Below, in pieces: positions 43,954 through 52,736 of a stretch of DNA of 64,000 nucleotides. This DNA is from Lewinella sp. LCG006 (GTDB lineage: Bacteria > Bacteroidota > Bacteroidia > Chitinophagales > Saprospiraceae): assembly GCF_040784935.1 (NCBI RefSeq), contig NZ_CP160680.1, positions 7,173,802-7,237,801 on the forward strand, in the 5' to 3' direction. The position numbers were made by a program, and so were the translations under genes. The notes below the pieces were generated by a model, which worked only from the letters and a program-made list of their open reading frames with translations, ran no database searches and had not been told where the DNA came from. Positions within the stretch are counted from its first letter, which is position 1. The number at the start of each line of letters is the position of its first letter.

Positions 43954-46122
43954 TTATCCGAGGATCAGCTTTATGGTTTGTCCTCTAGTACTGGTACCGG
44001 GAAGAATCGATTGCCGGACGACCCGCCCAGCGCCTTCTGTCGTTACTCTTAACCCTCGATTCTCTAGTACAAACACCGCATCTCTCAAACCCATCCCCAC
44101 CACACTAGGCACCTTGTTGTCACTCATGGAGCGGTTTTGAATAAATAGGCTATCGCTACTGGCCGTCATGATGACCATAGGTGTTTCCGGGTCTCCGTAG
44201 TAAGGAATTCTCAAGTAATCCAAAACCACTCGAATATCTTTCTCATCCCCCAATTCAAAGCCGGGCAGGTTTCTTTCGTAAAGTACCGGGCGTGGTCCGT
44301 CGTTTAAGGGATCGTGTAAATCAATCATGCTGTTGAAGCACTTATCGGCAATCTCTCTAAAAATAGGCCCTGCCACATCGCTCCCGTAAATCCCCCCTTC
44401 TCGAGGTTTATACACCACTACAATACAAGAGTATTTGGGTTTATCAGCCGGAAAGTATCCCGCAAAGCTTGCCTGGTATCCTCCTACCCTAGTTCCTCTG
44501 CTGCTACGGGAGTAATTCACCTGCGCGGTACCTGTTTTGCCAGCGAAACGGTACTGGTTGGTACGCAATCCAGAAGCAGTACCTCTTTCCACAACACCTT
44601 CAAGTAGGAGACGTGCTTTTTCTATGGTCGATTTGCTCGCAATAGCTTTCTTCACTACCGTAGGCTTGATGAGGTCAATCGTCTCGCCGTTGCGTTCTAC
44701 CCGCTCTACCAGATAAGGCTTCATCATGCGGCCATTATTGGCTACTGCATTGTAGAAAGTCAGCGTCTGCAAGGGCGTCAAACGTACTTCGTAACCCGTA
44801 GCCATCCACGGTAACGTCACCAAGCTCCAGTCGTCTTCTTCGCTGTAAGCATTCTTCAAATACGGATTGGCCTCGCCCTCCAACTCAATATTGGTGGGCA
44901 GATCAAGGTTGAAATCCCGCATACGCTGTAGGTACTGGTAAGCACCTTTGTTTTGGTCACCATTGTCCGGCAAATTATAGTAGCGATCTACCAGTTTGGC
45001 CATACCTACATTCGAAGAAATCTCGAAAGCACGCTGCACCGTAATGCTGTCCAGCTTAAAGCTATATGAAGAAGCATCTTCCATTTCTATATCAGAGAAA
45101 ATGGTTCTTCCTTTTTCTATATCCACCGAGTCGGTCAGTTTCACATGACCATCTTCGAGTAGTGCCATCATTGTAGCCAACTTGAAGGTGGAGCCCGGTT
45201 CTGTCGCCATCGCAATGGCGTAATTGTACATTTCGTAATAGCCTTCTCCGGCATCATCACGCCCGAGGTTAGCAATTGCCCGGATGGCACCGGTTTCTAC
45301 GTCCATCACAATGGCCGTTCCCCATTCGGGTTGGTGCCGCCGCATACCCGCCAACAAGGCTTCTTCCGCAATGTCTTGGAGATTTACATCAATGGTCGTA
45401 ACGATATCATCTCCACTGCGTGGTTCTACTTCACTCAAATTCCCCAGCGGCAACCACAAGTCACTCTTTGGGTCTACCTTAATCATCATTTGGGTACCAG
45501 CCTGTCCGCCCAAAATAGAGTCGAAGCGGCCCTCCAATCCTACCGGTTGCTGATCTTCCCGCACGTAACCAATGGTACGGCGCGCCAGTAAGCCAAACGG
45601 ACGCTTGCGCTCACTGAGTTTCTTGGCGATCAAGCCTCCTTTGAATTGCCCCAGATTGAACAGCGGGAATGCTTCAATCCTGGCTTTCTCAGCAAAAGAG
45701 ACCGACTTCTTCAACAGCACGTTCCGGTTGGGACGGCGGTTGTTGGAGGTGTCCCGCAAGTTGTACAGGTAATCCCTAAATCCACCTGCTGTATAGGTAT
45801 TGTCCACGTAAGTAGCCAACAAGTAAGACAGCGAGTCGATATTGGCAAAATAATCCTCTTCGCTGGATGCGAAAGGATCAAAATACAAATCGAAATATGG
45901 CACCGAAGTCGCTAGCAAGCTACCGTCTTTGGCGTAAATGTTACCCCGTTCAGCAGGTACTGCGCGGGGTTTTACGTAGTTTTCCCGTCCTTGCTCACGC
46001 CAGTACTCCCCTTCCAGAATTGCGATATTTACGGTACTGTACAGCAGGAATCCGGCTGCGGGCAACAGGAGCCCGAAGAGCAGGAAATAAACCCGATAAA
46101 GTACTTCGTTTTTAATATCCAT
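43954..46122 (-). CDS. ftsI: septal penicillin-binding protein FtsI (class B PBP) with C-terminal PASTA domain
   Basis: A 722-residue transpeptidase with one N-terminal membrane helix (VYFLLFGLLLPAAGFLLY). The pedestal domain includes RGNIYAKDGSLLA near 58. Catalytic motifs: EPGSTFKLA near 312 (active Ser and Lys), SSN in FEISSNVGMAKL near 372, and KTGTAQ near 530. A PASTA domain (VPSVVGMGLRDAVFVLENRG) ends the protein, as in many Bacteroidota and Gram-positive division PBPs. It works with FtsW and follows ftsL by 11 bp. Confidence 0.95.
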   Translation of the reverse strand: MDIKNEVLYRVYFLLFGLLLPAAGFLLYSTVNIAILEGEYWREQGRENYVKPRAVPAERGNIYAKDGSLLATSVPYFDLYFDPFASSEEDYFANIDSLSYLLATYVDNTYTAGGFRDYLYNLRDTSNNRRPNRNVLLKKSVSFAEKARIEAFPLFNLGQFKGGLIAKKLSERKRPFGLLARRTIGYVREDQQPVGLEGRFDSILGGQAGTQMMIKVDPKSDLWLPLGNLSEVEPRSGDDIVTTIDVNLQDIAEEALLAGMRRHQPEWGTAIVMDVETGAIRAIANLGRDDAGEGYYEMYNYAIAMATEPGSTFKLATMMALLEDGHVKLTDSVDIEKGRTIFSDIEMEDASSYSFKLDSITVQRAFEISSNVGMAKLVDRYYNLPDNGDQNKGAYQYLQRMRDFNLDLPTNIELEGEANPYLKNAYSEEDDWSLVTLPWMATGYEVRLTPLQTLTFYNAVANNGRMMKPYLVERVERNGETIDLIKPTVVKKAIASKSTIEKARLLLEGVVERGTASGLRTNQYRFAGKTGTAQVNYSRSSRGTRVGGYQASFAGYFPADKPKYSCIVVVYKPREGGIYGSDVAGPIFREIADKCFNSMIDLHDPLNDGPRPVLYERNLPGFELGDEKDIRVVLDYLRIPYYGDPETPMVIMTASSDSLFIQNRSMSDNKVPSVVGMGLRDAVFVLENRGLRVTTEGAGRVVRQSILPGTSTRGQTIKLILG

Positions 46123-46133
46123 TGCTGGAAAAT

Positions 46134-46454
46134 TTATTTCTCGTCGCGAACAACAATTTTTATAGGTTTACCCCGGTGTAGCCGTAGTCCATCGTCTTTG
46201 ACGCGGTCTACCACTTCCGAGCGTAAACTATTGTACATATTTTCAGATTGCAGGGACATAAATGACCACCGCATCTCCCGAATGTCACGTTGTAGCTCCT
46301 GGATGTTGCGCACGTTGCGCTCTGCCAGGTGAGCATTGCCGATGTACAGAATTGCGAGAAAACCGAGAAATAGGAAGTAGCCCAGGTTCGTGAGGATGAA
46401 CCCGGATAGTCGAAACGACTGGATTTGACTGAAAATGTCATTTTTCTTAGCCAT
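46134..46454 (-). CDS. ftsL: FtsL-like cell division protein
   Basis: A 106-residue bitopic protein: about 18 cytosolic residues, one membrane helix (NLGYFLFLGFLAILYIGNAH), then a coiled-coil-like periplasmic stretch (AERNVRNIQELQRDIREMRW). Sequence similarity to FtsL is always low. The call rests on size, topology and the position between rsmH and ftsI. It would bridge FtsQ/FtsB and FtsWI. Confidence 0.8.
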   Translation of the reverse strand: MAKKNDIFSQIQSFRLSGFILTNLGYFLFLGFLAILYIGNAHLAERNVRNIQELQRDIREMRWSFMSLQSENMYNSLRSEVVDRVKDDGLRLHRGKPIKIVVRDEK

Positions 46455-46578
46455 TACTTCCGTTTTTCAGCTGAAGACAGGATATGCTCCACAATGACCA
46501 CCCGCTAAAAGCAAAGTGGTTATTCATCTCCAGCCTTGTTTTTCTCCCCCGGCTAAAGCCGAGCTAATGGAGAAGGTT

Positions 46579-47499
46579 TCAATTTTCGGTTGGCGGCTGA
46601 CTTTCCAGTCTTTCACCAACGCGCAACTTAGCACTACGTGCCCGGGGATTTTCCGCTACTTCAGCAGCGCTGGCCTCCACGGGCTTTTTGGTCAACAATC
46701 GGTACGGCCGATAAATATGGCCGTAAAAATCCTTCGTCTGTTCACCGGAAACTTGTCCGGTTTTCAGTACATTCTTCACCATGCGGTCTTCTAAAGAATG
46801 ATAGCTCATGGCTACCAATCGCCCACCGGGCCGCAAAACAGTGGTGGCTTGTTCGAGCATTTCTTCCAGCGCGCGCATCTCGTCGTTAACCGCGATGCGC
46901 AAAGCCTGAAAAACCTGAGCGAGGTAGCGATTTACTTTGCCTCGGGCCAGTGGCTCTACAATCTGTACAAATTCGTCAACCGTGGTGATGGCCTGCTGTT
47001 CGCGGGCTTCTCCAATGCGCTGAGCCAGGGTACGGGCATTACGAACTTCTCCGTAAGTACCAAAAACGTACTGCAACTCATCGACCGGTGTATGCGCCAG
47101 AATTTCTGCCGCCGTAGGTCCGTCCTGCTGGTTCATTCGCATATCCAGGTCTGCAGTGAAACGAAAGGAAAAACCTCGTTCCGGCACATCTAATTGGTGC
47201 GAAGAAACCCCCAGGTCCGCCAGAATACCATCCACCTGCTTGATGCCATATAAGCGCAGGTAGCGTTTGAGATGACGAAAATTAGCTGCCGCAAAAAGCA
47301 AACGCTCATCGCTGGGCAGATTTTTTTCTGCATCTGCATCCTGATCAAAAGCAAGCAGTCGGCCATCAGGCCCCAATTGCTCTAAGATCAACTTGCTGTG
47401 CCCGCCCCCACCAAAGGTGACGTCGACATAAGTGCCCGCTGGATCAATCTGCAAATAATCCAAGCATTCCCGAGCCATTACCGGTAGGTGATAACTCAT
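46579..47499 (-). CDS. rsmH: 16S rRNA m4C1402 methyltransferase RsmH (MraW)
   Basis: A 306-residue SAM-dependent enzyme. Motifs: YHLPVMARECLDYLQ at the start, YVDVTFGGGGHSKLILEQLG near 22 (SAM site), DGILADLGVSSHQLDVPERG near 95, and the C-terminal VAMSYHSLEDRMVKN near 232. Start and the mraZ stop overlap by 4 bp (ATGA). A 124-bp gap separates it from ftsL. Confidence 0.97.
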   Translation of the reverse strand: MSYHLPVMARECLDYLQIDPAGTYVDVTFGGGGHSKLILEQLGPDGRLLAFDQDADAEKNLPSDERLLFAAANFRHLKRYLRLYGIKQVDGILADLGVSSHQLDVPERGFSFRFTADLDMRMNQQDGPTAAEILAHTPVDELQYVFGTYGEVRNARTLAQRIGEAREQQAITTVDEFVQIVEPLARGKVNRYLAQVFQALRIAVNDEMRALEEMLEQATTVLRPGGRLVAMSYHSLEDRMVKNVLKTGQVSGEQTKDFYGHIYRPYRLLTKKPVEASAAEVAENPRARSAKLRVGERLESQPPTEN

Positions 47500-47969
47500 G
47501 CTTCTTTTTCTTTTGCACCCAAATTACCAAGCACATCATCAGCCAGTTCAGAAAAGTCGATGGGTTCTTCTTCCATCCACTTATCGTATTCTGCTAAAGA
47601 CCACATTTCAATTCTACCAGAATATGCCGTTAATATCATATCTTTGTCGATATCGGCGTATTCCGCCAACCTTTTAGGCAGCAGGATGCGGTCAGCACTA
47701 TCGAGGGTCACCTCGGAGGCACCGCGAAAAAAGTAGCGTGCAAAATCACGGTTCTTCTTATTGTAGAGATTCAATTCGTTGATCTCCGCAGTTACCTCGT
47801 TCCACATCGGCTCGGGGTACAACACGAGGCACTTTTCAAAGCCCCGGTTGATCACAAAGTTGCCACGCTGCCAATCACCAAGTTGGGTCAACAAACCACT
47901 AGGCATCCGGAAACGGCCTTTGCCATCCAGACGTACTTCGTACTCACCTAGTAGTTGTTTAAAGGACAT
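47496..47969 (-). CDS. mraZ: transcriptional regulator MraZ
   Basis: A 157-residue protein with two AbrB-like/SpoVT-like repeats, each with the DxxGR motif: RLDGKGRFRMP near residue 14 and LDSADRILLPKRL near 90. It is the first gene of the dcw cluster. MraZ in other bacteria binds short direct repeats spaced 10 bp in its own promoter and represses the cluster. Matching repeats occur upstream here (48038-48062). Length is normal. Confidence 0.96.
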   Translation of the reverse strand: MSFKQLLGEYEVRLDGKGRFRMPSGLLTQLGDWQRGNFVINRGFEKCLVLYPEPMWNEVTAEINELNLYNKKNRDFARYFFRGASEVTLDSADRILLPKRLAEYADIDKDMILTAYSGRIEMWSLAEYDKWMEEEPIDFSELADDVLGNLGAKEKEA

Positions 47970-48020
47970 AACTTTTTTCTAATAACGTTGGAATTTCCCT
48001 CCAACTTTACTTTGTAGTAT

Positions 48021-48028
48021 CAAAAGTA
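48021..48028 (-). promoter_or_regulatory. -7 promoter element of mraZ/dcw
   Basis: On the minus strand TACTTTTG matches TAnnTTTG about 50 bp before the mraZ start codon and directly downstream of the candidate MraZ boxes. Confidence 0.5.
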
Positions 48029-48037
48029 ACGACTTTT

Positions 48038-48065
48038 GACACATATTACCACTTTCTACCACATT
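48038..48065 (-). promoter_or_regulatory. three 10-bp-spaced GTGKY repeats, candidate MraZ boxes
   Basis: On the minus strand, GTGGT (48062-48058), GTGGT (48052-48048) and GTGTC (48042-48038) are spaced exactly 10 bp, each preceded by A/T-rich bases (AATGTGG, AAAGTGG, TATGTGT). This resembles known MraZ operators (three TGGGN boxes in E. coli, AAAGTGK repeats in mollicutes). They cover the region just upstream of the -7 element, so binding would block transcription. Confidence 0.65.
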
Positions 48066-48089
48066 TTTAAGCAACTTTTTTCGCAAAAA

Positions 48090-48672
48090 GTTCCACTGGA
48101 TTAAACAAAAACAAATATTTCATTTTTTAGATGACACAAATGTAACTTTTTTGATTTCATTGTTTTCAATACTGCTCAAAAGCCGTAAGTTGAAAGTTCA
48201 CCAAAAGTGGAAATTTGTGGGAACGGGAGGCTTTGGATGCGATTACTGCGTGGGAAATTGTGGGAAGGGAGTGGTAAAAATGGGTGATTTTTATCTTTCT
48301 CGGGCACTCCCCCTTCCCTTGGCCGGGGTCGGGTCGTCCTCCACTCTCTGTTGGTTCGGCCCTTCCTGTGGTCGGGCTCCCCGCATAAGTCTCCAACAAG
48401 CCAAAACAAAACCCATGTCCTCCCTCGGGAGGTGTCCAAAGGACGGAGGGGGCAGCACAATCCGCAAGGGCTGCCCTCCCTGCCTGACGTGCCGCTGGCA
48501 AGCAGGCCTCGATCCTGTGGATCGGTCCCTCCAGCGGGACACATTTTGATGGTGCTAGTAGCAAGAAGACCACAATTAGCTAAGCTATCCTCATGATCAC
48601 AGCACTCTCGCTCAAACGAAGACCTGAATATTGAGGAATGGCGTAACTTTGCTCCCCAACAATCCCGACAGC
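48090..48672. other. spacer between mraZ and patatin gene, mostly repeats
   Basis: No reading frame looks real here. Besides the mraZ promoter it holds a plus-strand GTGGG array (48250-48284), a C/G-rich stretch (48300-48476) and REP-like repeat copy B. No TAnnTTTG element for the patatin gene was found. Confidence 0.55.
48477..48540 (+). repeat. REP-like palindromic repeat, copy B
   Basis: CCCTGCCTGACGTGCCGCTG leads into GCAAGCAGGCC, GATCCTGTGGATC and CCAGCGGGAC. It matches the reverse complement of 24168-24230 over about 60 bp. GCCGCTGG/CCAGCGG and GATCC/GGATC can pair. Confidence 0.65.
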
Positions 48673-50889
48673 ATGAAACTACACCTTATTATAGCATCCG
48701 TCTTATGCGCTTCGCTGCTCTGGTGCCTGGCATCGCCAGGAATGGCCCAGAATGCTCCTCCCCCAAAACTAGGCATCGCTCTTTCTGGTGGCGGTGCCAA
48801 AGGCTTGGCACATATTGGTGTATTGAAAGTACTGGAAGAAAATGGCATCTTCCCCGACTACCTCACCGGCACCAGCATGGGAAGTATCGTGGGTGGCTTG
48901 TACGCCATTGGCTATACCCCGACCCAATTGGAAGAACTGGCAACCAGTTTGCGTTGGAGCGACTACTTCAACGACAGCTACGCGCGCAACTACCTCCCCA
49001 TTGATCAACGAAACAAAGCCGATCGCTACCAGCTGACTTTCGCGCTGGAAGATGGTATGCTAAGTATCCCCCGTGGCCTGATTGGTGGCAAGAAAATATT
49101 GACGCTCCTCACGGGCCTGACGGCCTGTGTGCACGATGTGGACAGCTTCGACAAATACTACTGCCCTTTTTCTTGTGTAGCTACAGACTTGGAAACGGGG
49201 GAAGCATTTGTATTTAAGGCCGGACCCTTACGTAAAGGAATCAGGGCGAGTATGTCGATCCCTTCGGCCTTTGATCCGCTGGTCTACGAAGACAAAATTT
49301 TGGTAGACGGCCTGCTGGCCCGCAACCTTCCGGTAAGCGATGCGCTGGAGATGGGGGCAGATATCGTGATTGGCGTGGATGTTGGGGATGCGCTTTATCC
49401 GCGGGAAGAGCTCACCAGCGTACTCCGGGTACTGGAACAAACCAGTAGCTACGTGATGGCGGCTTCTACCCTGGAGCAACGAGCCCTAGCGGGTTTCATT
49501 ATTGATCCTGACCTGGAACCGTTTACCACCTTGAGTTACAATGTAGCTCCTGCCCTGATTCAAAAAGGAGAAGATGCCGCACAAGCTGCCTTGCCTGCCT
49601 TGCAGGCTTACCTCGATTCCGTAGGCTGGCAAAGCAAGCCCATCCCCGAAAGGCCGAATTGCCGGAGAGATAGTTTTCCCATCAAGGAAGTCGCGTTTAT
49701 TGCTGCTGATAGCACTACCCAGAAGACGCTGGCGCAGATGGTGAGGATCAAAACACCCCAGGTGATTACCATCAAAGAAATAGAAGAATGGATCAGTGTC
49801 CTATACGCTTCGGGCTTTTACAGTGTGGTCGACTACGAACTGGTACACGCCGATGGCGGCGGCTACCTCTTACGGTTTGCCGCCGAAAGCACACCTAATA
49901 TATATATCAGAGGAAGTATCAACTACGATGTGGATTTTAATGCGGGCTTACTTATCAACTTTACCGCGCGCAATCAACTGGGCTACGGCAGCTTGTTAAG
50001 TGCTGACTTACGGGTATCCGAGTACCCTGGTTTTTGGCTTGATTACACCATTAATACCCGTACCAGCCCCAGCTTTGGTGTACGCTTATACGCAAGTGGG
50101 CAAATCATTCCGGGTGCCTTGTTTGCACAAAACGAGCTGGTAGACGAGTTTACCTTTCACCATTATAATGCCGGCCTGGATTTGCAAACCAACCTGAGTC
50201 GACAGTGGCATTTCCGCGTCGGTGCCGGAGGGGAGCACTTTTCTGAAAATCCGCGCTTCTTTTCGCTGACGGAATTGGAGGCCCGCGCCCAACGCTGGCT
50301 GGCCTACGGGCAGTTGATTAGAGACACCTACGATCGGACTTACTTCCCCGAGGATGGATCGCTCTCCCAATTGTGGGTAGAATACAACCTGGCGGGCAAA
50401 CTGGAAGAAGCCAAAGCAGGAGGTGCCAATTTTGAAACGGATGGCAATTGGACCATTGGTGGGAAAGTGCACAAAGCCTTCCAATTGGGTAAACACCTTT
50501 GGCTGGATGCCACTGCCGGTGCTGGCCATAGTCAAATGACCGAAGACCACCCTCTGTTGCGCTTCTATCTAGGGCGAGAGATTCCCAACCACAATCGTTT
50601 TTACGAGTTGTACGGGTTTCGACTGAGTGAGCAAAGAATAAGCACCTTTGGTTTTGGACGCCTGCAGTTACGCGCCGAAATCGGCTCGAACAACTACCTG
50701 GCCATTGGGTACAACCAGGGGCTATCTGCACTACTTGTTGGCGGAGAGGTGCTCGAAGAAAATAAACTCTCTGGCCTCGGCCTGGAGTTGGGTAGTGTCA
50801 CCCCACTGGGGCCTTTACGCTTCACCGCAGAATACAACCTGGATTCCGAGCGCTTCAACTTTTCCTTTTTTGCGGGGTACCGGTTTTAG
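48673..50889 (+). CDS. patatin-like phospholipase with outer-membrane beta-barrel (PlpD/type Vd-like)
   Basis: A 738-residue protein with a signal peptide (MKLHLIIASVLCASLLWCLA). The patatin domain spans about 30-300: oxyanion loop SGGGAKGLAH near 37, nucleophile GTSMGS near 66, and catalytic Asp in LVDGLLARN near 213. A short POTRA-like segment follows (KEVAFIAADSTTQKTLA, near 340-410). The last about 330 residues are rich in alternating amphipathic strands ending FNFSFFAGYRF, an outer-membrane barrel of the BamA/Omp85 type with terminal Phe. The plan matches PlpD-like type Vd secreted or surface lipases. I chose the ATG at 48673 because it begins the signal peptide. Confidence 0.88.
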   Translation: MKLHLIIASVLCASLLWCLASPGMAQNAPPPKLGIALSGGGAKGLAHIGVLKVLEENGIFPDYLTGTSMGSIVGGLYAIGYTPTQLEELATSLRWSDYFNDSYARNYLPIDQRNKADRYQLTFALEDGMLSIPRGLIGGKKILTLLTGLTACVHDVDSFDKYYCPFSCVATDLETGEAFVFKAGPLRKGIRASMSIPSAFDPLVYEDKILVDGLLARNLPVSDALEMGADIVIGVDVGDALYPREELTSVLRVLEQTSSYVMAASTLEQRALAGFIIDPDLEPFTTLSYNVAPALIQKGEDAAQAALPALQAYLDSVGWQSKPIPERPNCRRDSFPIKEVAFIAADSTTQKTLAQMVRIKTPQVITIKEIEEWISVLYASGFYSVVDYELVHADGGGYLLRFAAESTPNIYIRGSINYDVDFNAGLLINFTARNQLGYGSLLSADLRVSEYPGFWLDYTINTRTSPSFGVRLYASGQIIPGALFAQNELVDEFTFHHYNAGLDLQTNLSRQWHFRVGAGGEHFSENPRFFSLTELEARAQRWLAYGQLIRDTYDRTYFPEDGSLSQLWVEYNLAGKLEEAKAGGANFETDGNWTIGGKVHKAFQLGKHLWLDATAGAGHSQMTEDHPLLRFYLGREIPNHNRFYELYGFRLSEQRISTFGFGRLQLRAEIGSNNYLAIGYNQGLSALLVGGEVLEENKLSGLGLELGSVTPLGPLRFTAEYNLDSERFNFSFFAGYRF

Positions 50890-50892
50890 GGA

Positions 50893-50957
50893 GTATCAGG
50901 TTGATGGTTGATGGTTGATGGTCAACTTACAACCATCAACTTACAACCATTACCCCT
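50893..50957. repeat. short-word hairpin tract (GGTTGAT type)
   Basis: The left arm is GGTTGATGGTTGATGG. The right arm iterates CAACTTACAACCATC. They pair nearly throughout. The tract lies directly after the patatin stop codon. Confidence 0.6.
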
Positions 50958-51009
50958 CCTTCTCACTTATATCGTAGCGATAATAACCTTCTCAAGGCAA
51001 ATCTCATTC

Positions 51010-51038
51010 TTGAATTACAGGCAGAATGCCTACCTTTG
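51010..51038 (+). promoter_or_regulatory. promoter of the FKBP gene (TTG-N18-TACCTTTG)
   Basis: TTG at 51010-51012 and TACCTTTG at 51031-51038 are 18 bp apart, a full Bacteroidota -33/-7 promoter about 80 bp before the start codon. It is the best-formed promoter seen in this window. Confidence 0.7.
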
Positions 51039-51116
51039 CCGCCCGAATGAGCTTTTTTCTGAACAACCGGTGTAATAATTGACGTTTTTGAACGTCTTAA
51101 AGCGGCACCAAATAAG

Positions 51117-51791
51117 ATGATTTACCTCATGCGTATTCTATTACTAACAGTGGTACTGTCCCTAGCCGGGCAGTTTACATTACAAGCACAAGAAGAAAAA
51201 ACCAATATGGATTCTCTTAGCTACAGCTTGGGCGTACTGGTGGCCCAAAACCTCAAGAGCCAGGGATTTGAAGATCTTGAAGCAAGCAGCATGGCTGCCG
51301 CCATCCAGGACGTTCTTACCGACAATGATTTGAAGATTGATGTACAACAGGCCAATGCCAATGTACAAGCTTACATGCAGGCCAAGCAAGCAGCTCAGTT
51401 TGCAGAAAATAAAGAAGCGGGTGAAGCTTTCCTTAAGGAGAACGCTTTGCGTGGCAACGTTGTTACCACCGAAAGCGGGCTGCAGTACGAAGTGCTCAAC
51501 CCGGGATCAGGTGCTAAGCCTGCCGCTACGGATAAAGTAACGGTTCACTACCACGGCACCTTGATTGATGGCACGGTATTCGACAGCTCCGTCAACCGTG
51601 GCACTCCTGCCTCGTTCGGCTTGAACCAGGTCATCAAAGGCTGGACGGAAGGTCTGCAACTTATGTCTACTGGTGCTAAATATAAGTTCTTCATCCCTTA
51701 CCAACTGGGATACGGGGAGCAAGCTGCCGGACAAGCCATCAAGCCCTACTCTACCTTGATTTTCGAAGTGGAGTTGATCAAGATCAACTAA
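51117..51791 (+). CDS. FKBP-type peptidyl-prolyl isomerase, exported
   Basis: A 224-residue protein. The N-terminus (MRILLLTVVLSLAGQFTLQA) is a signal peptide. An FkpA/Mip-like N-terminal helical domain for dimerisation spans about 28-105 (SYSLGVLVAQNLKSQG). The FKBP domain follows: SGLQYEVLNPGSGAKPAATD near 125, VHYHGTLIDGTVFDSS near 143, VIKGWTEGLQLM near 173 and FFIPYQLGYGEQAAG near 190. It helps fold envelope proteins in the periplasm. An ATG at 51129 in the same frame starts the signal peptide more neatly and may be the true start. Confidence 0.92.
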   Translation: MIYLMRILLLTVVLSLAGQFTLQAQEEKTNMDSLSYSLGVLVAQNLKSQGFEDLEASSMAAAIQDVLTDNDLKIDVQQANANVQAYMQAKQAAQFAENKEAGEAFLKENALRGNVVTTESGLQYEVLNPGSGAKPAATDKVTVHYHGTLIDGTVFDSSVNRGTPASFGLNQVIKGWTEGLQLMSTGAKYKFFIPYQLGYGEQAAGQAIKPYSTLIFEVELIKIN

Positions 51792-51811
51792 GCACCTTGC
51801 AAATTAATTTC

Positions 51812-51850
51812 AAAGAGGATAGGATCAGTTGGTTCTATCCTCTTTGTGTT
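51812..51850 (+). terminator. intrinsic terminator after FKBP gene
   Basis: AAAGAGGATAG and CTATCCTCTTT form an 11-bp stem with a 12-base loop; the end of the stem is T-rich with GTGTTT beyond it. Confidence 0.7.
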
Positions 51851-51873
51851 TCCACCCCAAATAGCTTATTCTG

Positions 51874-52728
51874 ATGGGAACCAAGTCTATACATTACCGT
51901 GATGGTAGCACCAATCAAGCCAGTATCTTTCCCGCCCCTGAGGAAGCCACCGCAATTATTATTTGTCTACCAGCCTTGGGGGTTCGTGCTTCCTACTACC
52001 ACGACTTCGCTCAGGCACTGTCGGAGCAGGCGTTTCACGTGGTCACCATCGATTGGCGGGGGCATGGACATTCCAACCTCCGAGCAGGACGATCCATCGA
52101 TTTTGGCTACGAAGAATTGGTGAATGATTTACAGGAATTGCTGGATTATGTCGAAAATTGGTTTTCGGTCATGCCAGTCTACGTAGTAGGCCATAGTCTG
52201 GGTGGGCAAATTGCCAGCTTGTGTGCTGCCCGATATCCTGGCTTGATACAGGGTTTGGTACTCATCGCTTCTTGCTCTGTGTATTACAAAGGGTGGGAAG
52301 GGCTAGGAGCCTGGCGGGTATGGTTGGCGGCTAAGCTGTTTCACCCCATCAGTAAAATTGTAGGTTACTTCCCAGGTAGAAGTATTGGCTTCGGCGACAG
52401 GGAGGCCCGTAAGGTAATGCACGACTGGTGCTACAATGGCCTTTACGGCAAATACCGCTTGGCGGGCAGTCTTTTTGATTATGAGGCCGCGCTACAAAAA
52501 ATGGAAACCCCAAGCCTGGCCATCTCCATCGCTGGTGACGAGCTGGCCCCCATAAAAGCTACAGAAAACCTGGTGAAAAAATTCGCCAACACCACACCTC
52601 AGATGCCGCTCAATGGGCGCATCCATTTGGTGTTGTGGCAAGATGAAAACGGCCAAGGTTACAACCATTTCAATTGGGCAAAACAACCACAGGAAATCAT
52701 CCACCAAATCACATCATGGATCCCGTAG
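51874..52728 (+). CDS. alpha/beta hydrolase
   Basis: A 284-residue cytosolic protein. Motifs: IICLPALGVRASYYHDFAQA near residue 28 (oxyanion strand), TIDWRGHGHSN near 60, nucleophile elbow VVGHSLGGQIAS near 107, a candidate Asp in IAGDELAPIK near 230 and a candidate His in the YNHFNWAK region near 265. It is of the serine-aminopeptidase/monoglyceride-lipase kind, but the substrate is not readable. It stands between a terminator and a word-repeat tract and seems to be a single-gene unit. Confidence 0.85.
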   Translation: MGTKSIHYRDGSTNQASIFPAPEEATAIIICLPALGVRASYYHDFAQALSEQAFHVVTIDWRGHGHSNLRAGRSIDFGYEELVNDLQELLDYVENWFSVMPVYVVGHSLGGQIASLCAARYPGLIQGLVLIASCSVYYKGWEGLGAWRVWLAAKLFHPISKIVGYFPGRSIGFGDREARKVMHDWCYNGLYGKYRLAGSLFDYEAALQKMETPSLAISIAGDELAPIKATENLVKKFANTTPQMPLNGRIHLVLWQDENGQGYNHFNWAKQPQEIIHQITSWIP

Positions 52729-52736
52729 AGACGTTG

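Noticed and set aside
48151-48549. Open frame of 132 codons with Cys-rich content on the plus strand
   Set aside because: It runs through the REP-like repeat and C/G-rich spacer; the same PCLTCRWQA peptide appears by translation of the repeat copy near 24.2 kb, showing it is repeat-derived and not a protein.
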